Positions 1-6,873 of a stretch of 10,998 nucleotides of DNA are shown here, one piece after another. The notes under the pieces are model-generated. The model saw only the letters and a program-made list of their open reading frames with translations, did not search any database and was not told where the DNA came from. The stretch spans positions 1 through 10,998 of the forward strand of contig UQLN01000091.1 in the NCBI GenBank assembly GCA_900541965.1, written 5' to 3'. The DNA is from an uncultured Parabacteroides sp. GTDB taxonomy: Bacteria > Bacteroidota > Bacteroidia > Bacteroidales > Tannerellaceae. Both the position numbers and the translations under genes were made by a program. Position 1 is the first letter of the stretch. Every line of letters begins with the position of its first letter.

Positions 1-2417
1 CCCGGAGAACCGGGTGCTGCGAAACCGTTTCCATTATAATAGGTATTGTTGCCCCATAAAGTAAGAATTTTCCCATCGTTATGGCTCAGGTTCAAACTGG
101 ATGTCCAAGTGAAATCTTTATTACGGATAATATCACCGCCGACTTCGAATTCCCATCCTTTACTTTCCATACTACCTATATTCTGCCATTGGTCTCCATT
201 TGTGAATGGAGGCTGAGGCACTTTCACCTTATAAATGAGGTTATCAATCTTCCTGCGATAATAGTCGAACTTACCATACAGACGATTATTGAAGAAGGAA
301 TAGTCCAAACCGACATTCCATTCTTTCTTTTCTTCCCAACCCAAATTGCGGTTCACATTTTGTCCTTTACCGTAAGAATAAGCCCATTCACCATTCGGCA
401 ACATCCAGTACTGGTCGGATGATAACATATTTGCCATATAATCGGCTCCAAAGTCATTATTGCCCGTCACTCCATAGCCGAAACGTAATTTCAAATCGCT
501 TAACCAGTCCAGGTCTTTCATGAATTTTTCATTTGAAACACGCCATCCGGCAGATACAGACCAGAAATTAGCCCACCGATGGTCTGCCGCAAACTTGGAA
601 GAACCTTCATGGCGAATAGATGCCGCCAACATATATTTATCCTGATAAGCATAGTTCACACGAGCAAAAACAGAAAACAAACGTTCCGTGATGCTTTTAT
701 TGGAAGTCATTTTAGCTTTGCCATCACTCAAATAGGAACCTTTTTCCAAATCCCAGTACTTAACACCATCAACGGCAAAGTTTGCATTTTCCGCACTGAA
801 TTTCTCTCCATTCTTTTCAAAATAGGAATAACCGCCTACTGCATTCAGGTTATGACCACCTCTGAAATCTTTGATATATGTGGCAAACCCTTCGGAGGTA
901 AGGTTTTCGGTTTTGTCAAATGAGAGTTTAGCCCAACCTTTACGGGAGTTATTCAATTCTTCCCGATGGTATCTTGAGCGATACTGATGTTGTTCCCACT
1001 GGCGGTTTTCATATCCGAACATCTGTTGTACAGACAAGCCGGGAACTGCTTTCACATTCAGTTTTAACGTTACTTCCGGTTTAAACCATTTATCCACTCC
1101 ATTATTATCACTCAGCTTAGAATCGGCAACCACATTATAGTCCAGTGATTCGTTTAACCAGACGTTATAACCGGTTTCACTATCCGGATTATACGGTGAA
1201 CGTGTCGGATTATTTCGCAATGCCTGTTGGAAATTCGGATAGTGGTTTATACGATTTGCCTGACGATAATCTGTATTCGTACGAATTTCCAACCAATCGT
1301 CAAAAAGCTTGAAGTTCGCATTCACACGGCCTCCAAAGTCTTTACGGGAATCCATAATAGCGATACCATCATTTTTTTCATAAAAGAAAGAAGAATAAAT
1401 CTGTGCTTTCTCCGTACCGGCCTCAAGGGCAATATGATGTTTGTGTGAGAAATTGTCATGATTAATCATTTCATCCCACCAATCGGTATCATTCCCATAA
1501 TCGGTACCTATTTTATGTTCTACATATTCACGTCCGGAAAGCATTTTCAGCCTTCCGTAATCCTGTTTTTTAGATAACTCCGTACTATACGTCATCTTAA
1601 CCTTGCCATTTGTATCGGAACCACTCTTTGTCGTAATCAAAATTACCCCTGAAGCCGCACGTGTACCATAAATGGCTCCTGCCGAACCGTCTTTCAAAAC
1701 ATCGATAGATTTAATATCATCCTGGTTTACCGAACGAATATCTCCACCAGGGAAACCATCGATTACAACCAATGGGGCTTTACCTGCATTTATTGAGGTC
1801 ATACCACGTAACTGGAAAATAGTTTCTCCATTGGCACTTCCTTTATTAATCATAACCAGTCCTCCGACTTTTCCTTGCAGAGCAGTAGAAATATCAGAAC
1901 CACTTACTCCGGCCATTAAATCTTTGGAAGATATGGATGTTACAGCGCTGGTTACTTGTTTTTTGTCAAGTGAACCATAGCCGATTACCACAACTTCATC
2001 CAAAGCCTGGGAGTCTTCCACCAACTTAACATGAATAGCAGTATGGTTATTTACGGGAACTTCCTGTGTTGTATATCCGATATAAGAAATAACTAAAACG
2101 GCATTTTTAGGAACGTCCTGTAAAGTAACTTTACCATCCATATCGGTAATATTACCATTAGTAGTTCCTTTTACAATAACGTTTGCTCCAATCACCGTGC
2201 CCATATCATCGGAGACCGTAACCGTTATTGTATGTCCGGCCTGGTCTATCACTGCTTTTTCTGTCCGGTGAGCAGTTAACAATTGAGAATTATCATTTGC
2301 GGCATTCATTCCTGTAGTCAGGCTGAATAACAATCCGCAGGCTAACATAATCATTCGTGGCGTCATCTCATATCTTTTGATAAGGATGCCACAACATTTG
2401 TTTTGTTGTAAATCCAT
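1..2417 (-). CDS. SusC/RagA-family TonB-linked outer-membrane transporter (C-terminus cut by window edge)
   Basis: This reads as one open frame from an ATG at 2417 down to base 1, giving about 805 residues with no stop; the family is usually about 1000-1100 residues, so the last part of the barrel is missing. In order I see a signal peptide (hydrophobic residues about 22-36), a carboxypeptidase-regulatory-like domain (about 63-133, with 'VISYIGYTTQEV'), a TonB-box-like 'DEVVVIGYG' (140-148), a plug domain (about 155-266, with 'LRGMTSINAGKAPLVVIDG' and 'DVLKDGSAGAIYGTRAASG'), then barrel strands. No STN domain precedes the regulatory-like domain, so direct anti-sigma signalling through STN is not suggested. 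Such proteins import glycans or peptides with a SusD lipoprotein, powered by TonB. The SusD partner would lie beyond the left edge. The substrate cannot be inferred. An internal ATG at 2366 would give a shorter signal peptide and is the alternative start. Confidence 0.95.
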   Translation of the reverse strand, partial: MDLQQNKCCGILIKRYEMTPRMIMLACGLLFSLTTGMNAANDNSQLLTAHRTEKAVIDQAGHTITVTVSDDMGTVIGANVIVKGTTNGNITDMDGKVTLQDVPKNAVLVISYIGYTTQEVPVNNHTAIHVKLVEDSQALDEVVVIGYGSLDKKQVTSAVTSISSKDLMAGVSGSDISTALQGKVGGLVMINKGSANGETIFQLRGMTSINAGKAPLVVIDGFPGGDIRSVNQDDIKSIDVLKDGSAGAIYGTRAASGVILITTKSGSDTNGKVKMTYSTELSKKQDYGRLKMLSGREYVEHKIGTDYGNDTDWWDEMINHDNFSHKHHIALEAGTEKAQIYSSFFYEKNDGIAIMDSRKDFGGRVNANFKLFDDWLEIRTNTDYRQANRINHYPNFQQALRNNPTRSPYNPDSETGYNVWLNESLDYNVVADSKLSDNNGVDKWFKPEVTLKLNVKAVPGLSVQQMFGYENRQWEQHQYRSRYHREELNNSRKGWAKLSFDKTENLTSEGFATYIKDFRGGHNLNAVGGYSYFEKNGEKFSAENANFAVDGVKYWDLEKGSYLSDGKAKMTSNKSITERLFSVFARVNYAYQDKYMLAASIRHEGSSKFAADHRWANFWSVSAGWRVSNEKFMKDLDWLSDLKLRFGYGVTGNNDFGADYMANMLSSDQYWMLPNGEWAYSYGKGQNVNRNLGWEEKKEWNVGLDYSFFNNRLYGKFDYYRRKIDNLIYKVKVPQPPFTNGDQWQNIGSMESKGWEFEVGGDIIRNKDFTWTSSLNLSHNDGKILTLWGNNTYYNGNGFAAPGSP

Positions 2418-2474
2418 GTATTAGTTTGTAAAAGTTAAAGATTAATAGATTTAAGTCATTCCAGACCATTTGTC

Positions 2475-2492
2475 GCCTGTAAGGCTACAGGC
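2475..2492 (-). promoter_or_regulatory. Hairpin in the 5' leader of the susC-like gene
   Basis: GCCTGTA (2475-2481) and TACAGGC (2486-2492) are perfect reverse complements around a 4-nt loop. In the leftward transcript the hairpin would sit about 57 nt ahead of the SusC-like start codon. No T-tract follows in that direction, so it is not a simple terminator. It could be a leader structure, an RNA-stability element or a dispersed short palindromic repeat. The structure is seen directly; any function is inference. Confidence 0.4.
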
Positions 2493-2862
2493 TTAAAAGC
2501 TAAAGGTTAATTTCATTTTGATATCATAGGCCTTGTCTTTAAGTTATTAATATATACTGTTATTGATTTTCAATGGTATCATACAGACAATAAAATAAAA
2601 AATATTATATTTAAATACGTTCTCTATTTATTATACTATATTTAGTTATTAAGAATGGCGTAAAATTAAGTAATATATTTGAACAAAAGTGTTAATGCGT
2701 AAAAAATAAATATATTTTCAAATCATCTGTCTATTCAGCATTTATAAAATCCATTCCTATGAAGAATTAAGGGATAAAGATTATTTATCGCGTTAATATT
2801 CCAAAACAAAAACTTTAATTGAATACATTTTTATGTAATTTATCACCACCTAATAGTATTCT

Positions 2863-2879
2863 TTGAATTGTCAATTCAA
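2863..2879. promoter_or_regulatory. Perfect 17-bp palindrome, candidate operator
   Basis: TTGAATTG, a central T, then CAATTCAA form a perfect dyad with 8-bp arms and a single-base centre. The spacing is too tight for a stable RNA hairpin, which favours a binding site for a dimeric regulator over a terminator. It lies about 210 bp before the promoter of the rightward small gene and about 450 bp upstream of the leftward SusC-like gene, so either could be its target. In such AT-rich DNA some dyads arise by chance. Confidence 0.35.
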
Positions 2880-3063
2880 TCATTTACCACCAACGCAAAT
2901 TTCACTTTATAGACTACCTTATTCTATACACATTTTGAATTATAATACCAGCAAAAAACATATATAAATTTTCGCAAGATGATTATTTTACTTCATTTGT
3001 CCTTTTTGCAGAAATTCACGTCTCTCTAAAAATAAGTAAATTCACAAACTTTTCTATTCCATC

Positions 3064-3096
3064 GTTGTTCTTTTCTAAAAAGGCTACTTATATTTG
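3064..3096 (+). promoter_or_regulatory. Bacteroides-type promoter for the small exported protein
   Basis: TATATTTG at 3089-3096 matches the Bacteroides -7 consensus TAnnTTTG exactly. A partial -33 element, GTTG at 3064-3067 (consensus TTTG), lies 21 bases upstream, which is within the usual spacing. With this box, transcription should begin only a few bases downstream, at about 3100-3103, essentially on the ATG at 3101. Confidence 0.55.
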
Positions 3097-3100
3097 CATC

Positions 3101-3496
3101 ATGAAAAAAGTCCTGTCCATATTATTTTTACTTGTACTATTTTGTGTAGGTGAAAAAGTTACATCTAATATGGATAGACATGATATCTCTAATAATCAAG
3201 AAGTTTTAGCCATTGCAAATCAGTTTCCCGGCAAACAAAAGGATATCAAGACTTTTGAACTGAACAAAAGTTCCAATTCTTCTTTATTTATATCTGCCCG
3301 TACTGTACAAAGTATGGAAATAGGAGGACGGATGTTTAAAACCACGACCCGTCAATTTGAAGTATTTCTCCTGAAAGAACAAAATATCCTTCATAAAATT
3401 TCTGAAACGTTATCTATTACTTACACCTTAAAATGTTCTTCTCTTCGCATACGTGCCGGACATTGGGTCTACGTACTGCGAAAAATTATTATTTGA
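3101..3496 (+). CDS. Small exported protein of unknown function (131 aa)
   Basis: I do not recognise this family. The protein starts 'MKKVLSILFLLVLFCVG', a good Sec signal peptide with two lysines and a hydrophobic core, followed by about 110 mostly polar residues. The tail is basic and hydrophobic ('HWVYVLRKIII'). A frame-extending ATG lies at 3065, but it would place the promoter box (3089-3096) inside the gene and put twelve residues ahead of the signal peptide, so I chose 3101. There is no clear lipobox; a Cys occurs near residue 15 but is not in an L-[AS]-[GAS]-C context. The gene stands alone, 221 bp before exbB on the same strand. A periplasmic or surface location is inferred from the signal peptide. 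Confidence 0.6.
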   Translation: MKKVLSILFLLVLFCVGEKVTSNMDRHDISNNQEVLAIANQFPGKQKDIKTFELNKSSNSSLFISARTVQSMEIGGRMFKTTTRQFEVFLLKEQNILHKISETLSITYTLKCSSLRIRAGHWVYVLRKIII

Positions 3497-3717
3497 TCGG
3501 TATATATTGTCGGTTGTTTAGTAGCTGATAGTAATTGAATCCCCTCTGTACGAGAGGGGAACTGGAAAAAGTATGTCCTTATACATGCGCAAACTGGTTA
3601 TACTTTATTTCCCTTTCATGGAGAGGGGAGCAGTTGTCTACGGCTCTAAACCATACATATTATCTATTATTTTTCAACCATTTATACTATTATCAAATAA
3701 TATCAATTTAAAAGAAC
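3497..3717. other. Leader or intergenic region upstream of the ton operon
   Basis: This gap carries a cluster of inverted repeats at 3540-3629 (listed separately) followed by an AT-rich stretch to the exbB start. I see no full TTTG/TAnnTTTG promoter. The nearest -7-like string is TATTTTTC at 3668-3675, which differs from consensus at the last base and has no TTTG at the right distance. The operon promoter is therefore unassigned, or the operon is partly read through from the small gene upstream. Confidence 0.5.
3540..3629 (+). repeat. Compact nested inverted-repeat element (possible leader RNA or small palindromic repeat)
   Basis: TCCCCTCT (3540-3547) is exactly complementary to AGAGGGGA at 3553-3560, giving an 8-bp stem with a 5-nt loop. 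It is also exactly complementary to a second AGAGGGGA at 3622-3629, which would enclose the whole 90-nt element. Between them, AAAGTAT (3568-3574) pairs with ATACTTT (3600-3606). CCCTTTC (3611-3617) pairs with GAGAGGG (3621-3627) with one G-U. At least two mutually exclusive folds are therefore possible. It lies 89 bp before exbB. It could be a regulatory leader or a dispersed repeat of the REP or MITE kind; the sequence alone does not decide. Confidence 0.5.
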
Positions 3718-4524
3718 ATGAAAACAAATAATTCTGTAAAAAAGACCTCCAATGGCATATCTGCCGGTATCGTAATTTTAGCATGCTTCGTAATTGCCGT
3801 TTGCTTTTTTGAATTCGTACTAGGCAACCCATCCAACTTTATGGATAACAATCCTGCCAATCATCCCCTACCCGGTAATTACTTCGGTACGATATATAAA
3901 GGAGGATATATCGTTCCTGTTGTTATCACATTACTGCTTACAGTTGTTACTTTAAGTATCGAACGTTCCATTGCCATCAGCAGATCTAAAGGAAAAAAGA
4001 GCCTGCTCAATTTCGTACAAACTATTAAGAAAAACCTTGAAGACGGTAATCTGGAAGCTGCACATAAAGCATGCGACGAGCAAAAAGGTTCAGTAGCCAG
4101 TGTTGTTAATGCAGCCTTAGTCCGCTATGCCGACGTTGAAAACAACCCTAACCAAACGAAAGAACAAAAGATGGTGATTATCCAAAAAGAAATCGAAGAA
4201 AGTACCGCACTCGAGCTCCCGTCAATGGAACAGAACTTACCTGTTATCGCTACAATCTCCACCCTCGGAACATTATTCGGATTGTTGGGAACCGTATTAG
4301 GTATGATCCGTTCATTTGCAGCATTGGCCAATGCGGGAGCTCCTGACTCCGTTGCCCTTTCTACAGGTATCTCGGAAGCCCTCGTTAACACTGCCTTGGG
4401 TATCGCAACCGGTGCTTTGGCTATTATCTCATACAACTATTTCACAGGAAAAATAGACAATATTACCTATGCTATCGATGAAATAGGTTTCTCTATTGTA
4501 CAGACTTTTGCAGCTAAACATTAA
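3718..4524 (+). CDS. exbB: ExbB/TolQ-family proton-channel subunit
   Basis: This 268-residue inner-membrane protein is the pentameric channel part of the Ton motor, which converts the proton gradient into work passed to TonB. I see transmembrane segments at about 14-35, 64-82, 174-197 and 222-242. The family core is clear: 'GTLFGLLGTVLGM' (184-196) in the third segment and 'ISEALVNTALGIATGA' (218-233) in the fourth. E220, T192 and T225 fall where the conserved channel Glu and Thr residues of E. coli ExbB (E176, T148, T181) are expected. The first segment is an addition relative to the three-helix E. coli protein, a form common in Bacteroidetes. It opens a tightly spaced operon, with exbD1 starting 5 bases after its stop. 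I chose the ATG at 3718 because it gives a short basic N-terminus right before the first helix. Confidence 0.93.
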   Translation: MKTNNSVKKTSNGISAGIVILACFVIAVCFFEFVLGNPSNFMDNNPANHPLPGNYFGTIYKGGYIVPVVITLLLTVVTLSIERSIAISRSKGKKSLLNFVQTIKKNLEDGNLEAAHKACDEQKGSVASVVNAALVRYADVENNPNQTKEQKMVIIQKEIEESTALELPSMEQNLPVIATISTLGTLFGLLGTVLGMIRSFAALANAGAPDSVALSTGISEALVNTALGIATGALAIISYNYFTGKIDNITYAIDEIGFSIVQTFAAKH

Positions 4525-4529
4525 GAAAT

Positions 4530-5138
4530 ATGCCTAAACTGTCAGTAAAACGAAAAAGTACATTCATCGACATGACGGCGATGAGTGACGTGACTGTACT
4601 GTTGCTCACTTTCTTCATGCTGACGTCTACCTTTATACAGAAAGAACCGGTAGTTGTTTCGACACCTGCCTCTGTTTCCGAAATCAAAATACCGGAAACC
4701 AACATTCTGTCTATCCTGGTAGACCCGGACGGGAAAGTATTCATGAGCCTGGATAAACAGGAAGACAAGGCAAAAGTCTTACAAATGCTGGGAAAAGATT
4801 ACAACATCAATTTCACAGATAAAGAAATATACGACTTCAGCCTGCAACCTTCCTTCGGTGTTCCTATCCAGAATATGCAGGAGTTTCTGAATCTTTCTTC
4901 CGGCGAACAAGACCGTTTGCTGAAAGATTACGGTATCCCGACCGATAGCATCGACAACCAGTTTAAGCTCTGGGTACAACATGCACGCGAAATTAACAGG
5001 GATCTTGTAATAGCCATCAAAGCAGACCAGAATACTCCCTACCCGAAGATTAAGAACATTATGAATTCATTGCAGGACCTTCGTGAGAACCGGTATAATT
5101 TAATTACCACCCTCAAGAACATGCCTGACAACACTTAA
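4530..5138 (+). CDS. exbD: ExbD/TolR-family protein, first paralogue
   Basis: This 202-residue protein has one N-terminal membrane helix (about 20-38, 'DVTVLLLTFFMLTST') and a periplasmic remainder. D20 in 'MTAMSDVTV' aligns with the essential membrane aspartate of ExbD (D25 in E. coli), which carries protons through the ExbB pore. A short basic cytoplasmic segment (K3, K7, R8, K9) precedes it. The protein is longer than E. coli ExbD (about 141 aa): a polar stretch of roughly 50 residues (about 85-135) is inserted before the final 'DLVIAIKADQNTPYPKIKNI' segment, which resembles the periplasmic fold of ExbD/TolR. It lies between exbB and a second exbD with gaps of 5 and 11 bp, so the three should be co-translated. 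It is clearly divergent from the second copy. Confidence 0.92.
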   Translation: MPKLSVKRKSTFIDMTAMSDVTVLLLTFFMLTSTFIQKEPVVVSTPASVSEIKIPETNILSILVDPDGKVFMSLDKQEDKAKVLQMLGKDYNINFTDKEIYDFSLQPSFGVPIQNMQEFLNLSSGEQDRLLKDYGIPTDSIDNQFKLWVQHAREINRDLVIAIKADQNTPYPKIKNIMNSLQDLRENRYNLITTLKNMPDNT

Positions 5139-5149
5139 AGCAAAAAGTC

Positions 5150-5824
5150 ATGGCAGAAGTTAATACAGATAAAGGTAAAAAAGACGGAAAGAAAGGCAAA
5201 CAGAAAAAGATGACCGTCCGCGTAGACTTTACGCCTATGGTGGACATGAATATGTTGCTGATTACTTTCTTTATGCTTTGTACCTCCTTGAGCAAACCCC
5301 AGACCATGGAGATAAGCATGCCGTCGAAAGACCATATCACAGAAGCCGAGCAGACCAAAGTGAAAGCCTCCAAAGCTATCACTCTCATTCTCGGTGAAGA
5401 TAATAAAGTGTACTATTATTTTGGTGAACCGGATTACGAACATGTCGAGTCCCTAAAAGAGACAGACTTCTCTCCTACCGGATTACGTGATGTTTTACTC
5501 GAACGTAATTTTGATGTTGTCCAGCAAGTTAAAGAGCTTAAATTGAAAAAGCTGAACAATGAAATTTCCGAAGATGAGTTCAAAAAGCAGTCTGCTGAAA
5601 TAAAAGGCTCAAAAGAGGCTCCCGTTGTCCTGATAAAAGCGACAGACGATGCTTCATACAAGAATCTTGTGGATGCACTGGATGAGATGCAGATATGTAA
5701 TATCGGCAAATATGCAATCGTAGACATCACGGATGGCGACCAATTCCTGGTCGACAATTTGAAAAGCGGTGGAGAATTGTCCAAGCAAATTGCCGAACCT
5801 GGTAGCCAACCCAAAAAGAAATGA
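5150..5824 (+). CDS. exbD: ExbD/TolR-family protein, second paralogue
   Basis: This 224-residue protein begins with a very lysine-rich cytoplasmic tail (residues 8-20), then 'VDFTPMVDMNMLLITFFML', the classic ExbD membrane segment with its aspartate at D32. The 'FTPMVD' form is closer to the consensus than the 'MTAMSD' of the first copy. The periplasmic part is extended with a charged, probably helical insertion (about 120-155, 'QQVKELKLKKLNNEISEDEF') before the C-terminal fold ('VVLIKATDDASYKNLVDALDEM'). Both ExbDs keep the proton-carrying Asp, so a mixed ExbD1-ExbD2 dimer inside one ExbB ring is plausible; that is inference. The gene starts 11 bp after exbD1 and ends 27 bp before tonB. Confidence 0.92.
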   Translation: MAEVNTDKGKKDGKKGKQKKMTVRVDFTPMVDMNMLLITFFMLCTSLSKPQTMEISMPSKDHITEAEQTKVKASKAITLILGEDNKVYYYFGEPDYEHVESLKETDFSPTGLRDVLLERNFDVVQQVKELKLKKLNNEISEDEFKKQSAEIKGSKEAPVVLIKATDDASYKNLVDALDEMQICNIGKYAIVDITDGDQFLVDNLKSGGELSKQIAEPGSQPKKK

Positions 5825-5851
5825 TCAGTATCACTATAAAAAAGAACGGTT

Positions 5852-6664
5852 ATGATTAAAAATATAAATCTGAATTCACCGGAGTGGTGCGATCTGATCT
5901 TTGTCGGTAAAAACAAGGAATACGGAGCCTATGTATTACGTAAAAATTCGAGCAAAAGGCATATACGCGCTTTGCTGATCGTAATAGCCGGTGCAAGTCT
6001 TATTATGGTACTACCTTATATTATTAATTCGGTAGTACCAAAAACAGAAAAGGAACAAGTATTGGAAGTTACAACACTTTCAAACCTGAAAATGGAAGTC
6101 CCGGAAGAGAACGTTGTCCGCAATATAGAGGCACCTCCTCCACCTGTCCTGAAAAGTACCATCAAGTTCACTCCGCCTGTTATTAAAGCAGACAAAGAAG
6201 TGAATGATAACGACGAAATCAAAACACAAGAAGAACTGACTACTTCGAAAATGTCCATTTCCGTTGCCGATGTAAAAGGTTCAGACAGTGACGATGCCGT
6301 AGATATTGCCGACCTGAAAGATAATAAAGAGGTTATACAGGAAGAAACAAAACCCTATACCGCAGTTGAACAGATGCCGGAATACCCCGGTGGAAATGTT
6401 GCTCTACTGAAATTCATCAGTGCTAACCTGAAATATCCGGTTATTGCTGCTGAAAACGGTATACAAGGAACTGTTGCCATCCGGTTCGTAGTAAGTGCGA
6501 CCGGTGAAGTGACAGACGTAGAAATCCTGCGCTCATTAGATCCTTCATGCGACAGGGAGGCTGTACGTGTGATAAAATCTTTACCGAAATGGATGCCGGG
6601 GAAACAAAATGGCAGAGCGGTACCGGTATACTTTACTGTACCCGTCCGTTTCAGATTAGAATAA
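5852..6664 (+). CDS. tonB: TonB energy-transducing protein
   Basis: This 270-residue protein links the ExbB-ExbD motor to outer-membrane TonB-dependent transporters such as SusC homologues. The N-terminus carries the Bacteroidetes TonB motif 'VGKNKEYGAYVLRK' (18-31), then one membrane helix (about 39-60), a proline-containing periplasmic linker ('APPPP' at 94-98, then an acidic region to about 165) and the C-terminal TonB domain (about 175-270). That domain has the typical 'MPEYPGG' start, 'GIQGTVAIRFVVSATGEV' and the end 'RAVPVYFTVPVRF'. The N-terminal cytoplasmic extension before the helix is much longer than in E. coli TonB. The linker is less proline-rich and more acidic than in proteobacterial TonB. 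The stop is one base from the next start. Confidence 0.95.
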   Translation: MIKNINLNSPEWCDLIFVGKNKEYGAYVLRKNSSKRHIRALLIVIAGASLIMVLPYIINSVVPKTEKEQVLEVTTLSNLKMEVPEENVVRNIEAPPPPVLKSTIKFTPPVIKADKEVNDNDEIKTQEELTTSKMSISVADVKGSDSDDAVDIADLKDNKEVIQEETKPYTAVEQMPEYPGGNVALLKFISANLKYPVIAAENGIQGTVAIRFVVSATGEVTDVEILRSLDPSCDREAVRVIKSLPKWMPGKQNGRAVPVYFTVPVRFRLE

Positions 6665-6665
6665 G

Positions 6666-6863
6666 ATGGAAATGAAAGGTATAAATATAAAGCTTGTCTG
6701 GGGTATATCCATGATTGTGGTATACCTCGGCATGTCCTTCCTTCTGATTTTCACAAATTTATTTGAAGGGAACATGTCATTCACAACCAGAGTAATATGT
6801 GGAGTGTTATTTTTCTGTTATACCTTATTCAGAGGATACAGATTAATAAAATACGGTAAATAA
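6666..6863 (+). CDS. Small two-helix membrane protein in the ton operon (65 aa)
   Basis: I do not recognise a named family. The protein has two predicted membrane helices, at about 9-31 ('WGISMIVVYLGMSFLLIF' within it) and about 41-55, joined by a short loop, and ends in a basic tail ('RGYRLIKYGK'). The tail suggests a cytoplasmic C-terminus and, with two helices, a cytoplasmic N-terminus as well. Its ATG begins one base after the tonB stop, so translation is probably coupled to tonB. A second ATG at 6672 (Met3) is an equally good start. Its place between tonB and the PstS-like gene with almost no spacing argues that it is a real gene and works with the Ton complex or the lipoprotein; that role is inference. 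Confidence 0.75.
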   Translation: MEMKGINIKLVWGISMIVVYLGMSFLLIFTNLFEGNMSFTTRVICGVLFFCYTLFRGYRLIKYGK

Positions 6864-6873
6864 AAACAAACAC

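Larger units (their letters stand above)
2418..3088. other. AT-rich intergenic region between susC-like gene and small exported-protein gene
   Basis: This is 671 bases with no convincing gene on either strand. It should hold the control region of the leftward SusC-like gene. I find no good TAnnTTTG box reading leftwards within it, so that promoter may be weak, may depend on an alternative sigma factor, or may be unrecognised. The distinct features are a 7-bp-stem hairpin at 2475-2492 and a perfect odd palindrome at 2863-2879, listed separately. Smaller inverted repeats occur at 2562-2574 (ATTGA/TCAAT) and around 2773-2789 (GATAAA/TTTATC). Confidence 0.7.

Noticed and set aside
81..1980. Several rightward open frames of 73-114 residues at 81-422, 579-923, 1227-1448 and 1672-1980
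   Set aside because: They lie antisense to the SusC-like gene, whose full frame has recognisable regulatory-like, plug and barrel segments; the rightward translations show no domain or signal.
2674..2681. TATATTTG on the plus strand, matching TAnnTTTG
   Set aside because: No TTTG lies 19-21 bases upstream and no rightward gene follows for over 400 bp; the region is AT-rich enough for chance matches.
3065..3100. Upstream ATG at 3065 as start of the small exported protein
   Set aside because: It would place the promoter box inside the gene and put twelve residues ahead of a well-formed signal peptide.
2418..3100. Invertible promoter of the kind that switches Bacteroides surface genes
   Set aside because: I looked for a pair of longer inverted repeats flanking a promoter-sized segment and found only local hairpins and a single tight palindrome.
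5113..5443. Two overlapping leftward frames of 91 and 102 residues
   Set aside because: They are shadows of the second exbD gene, which has a clear family motif on the plus strand.
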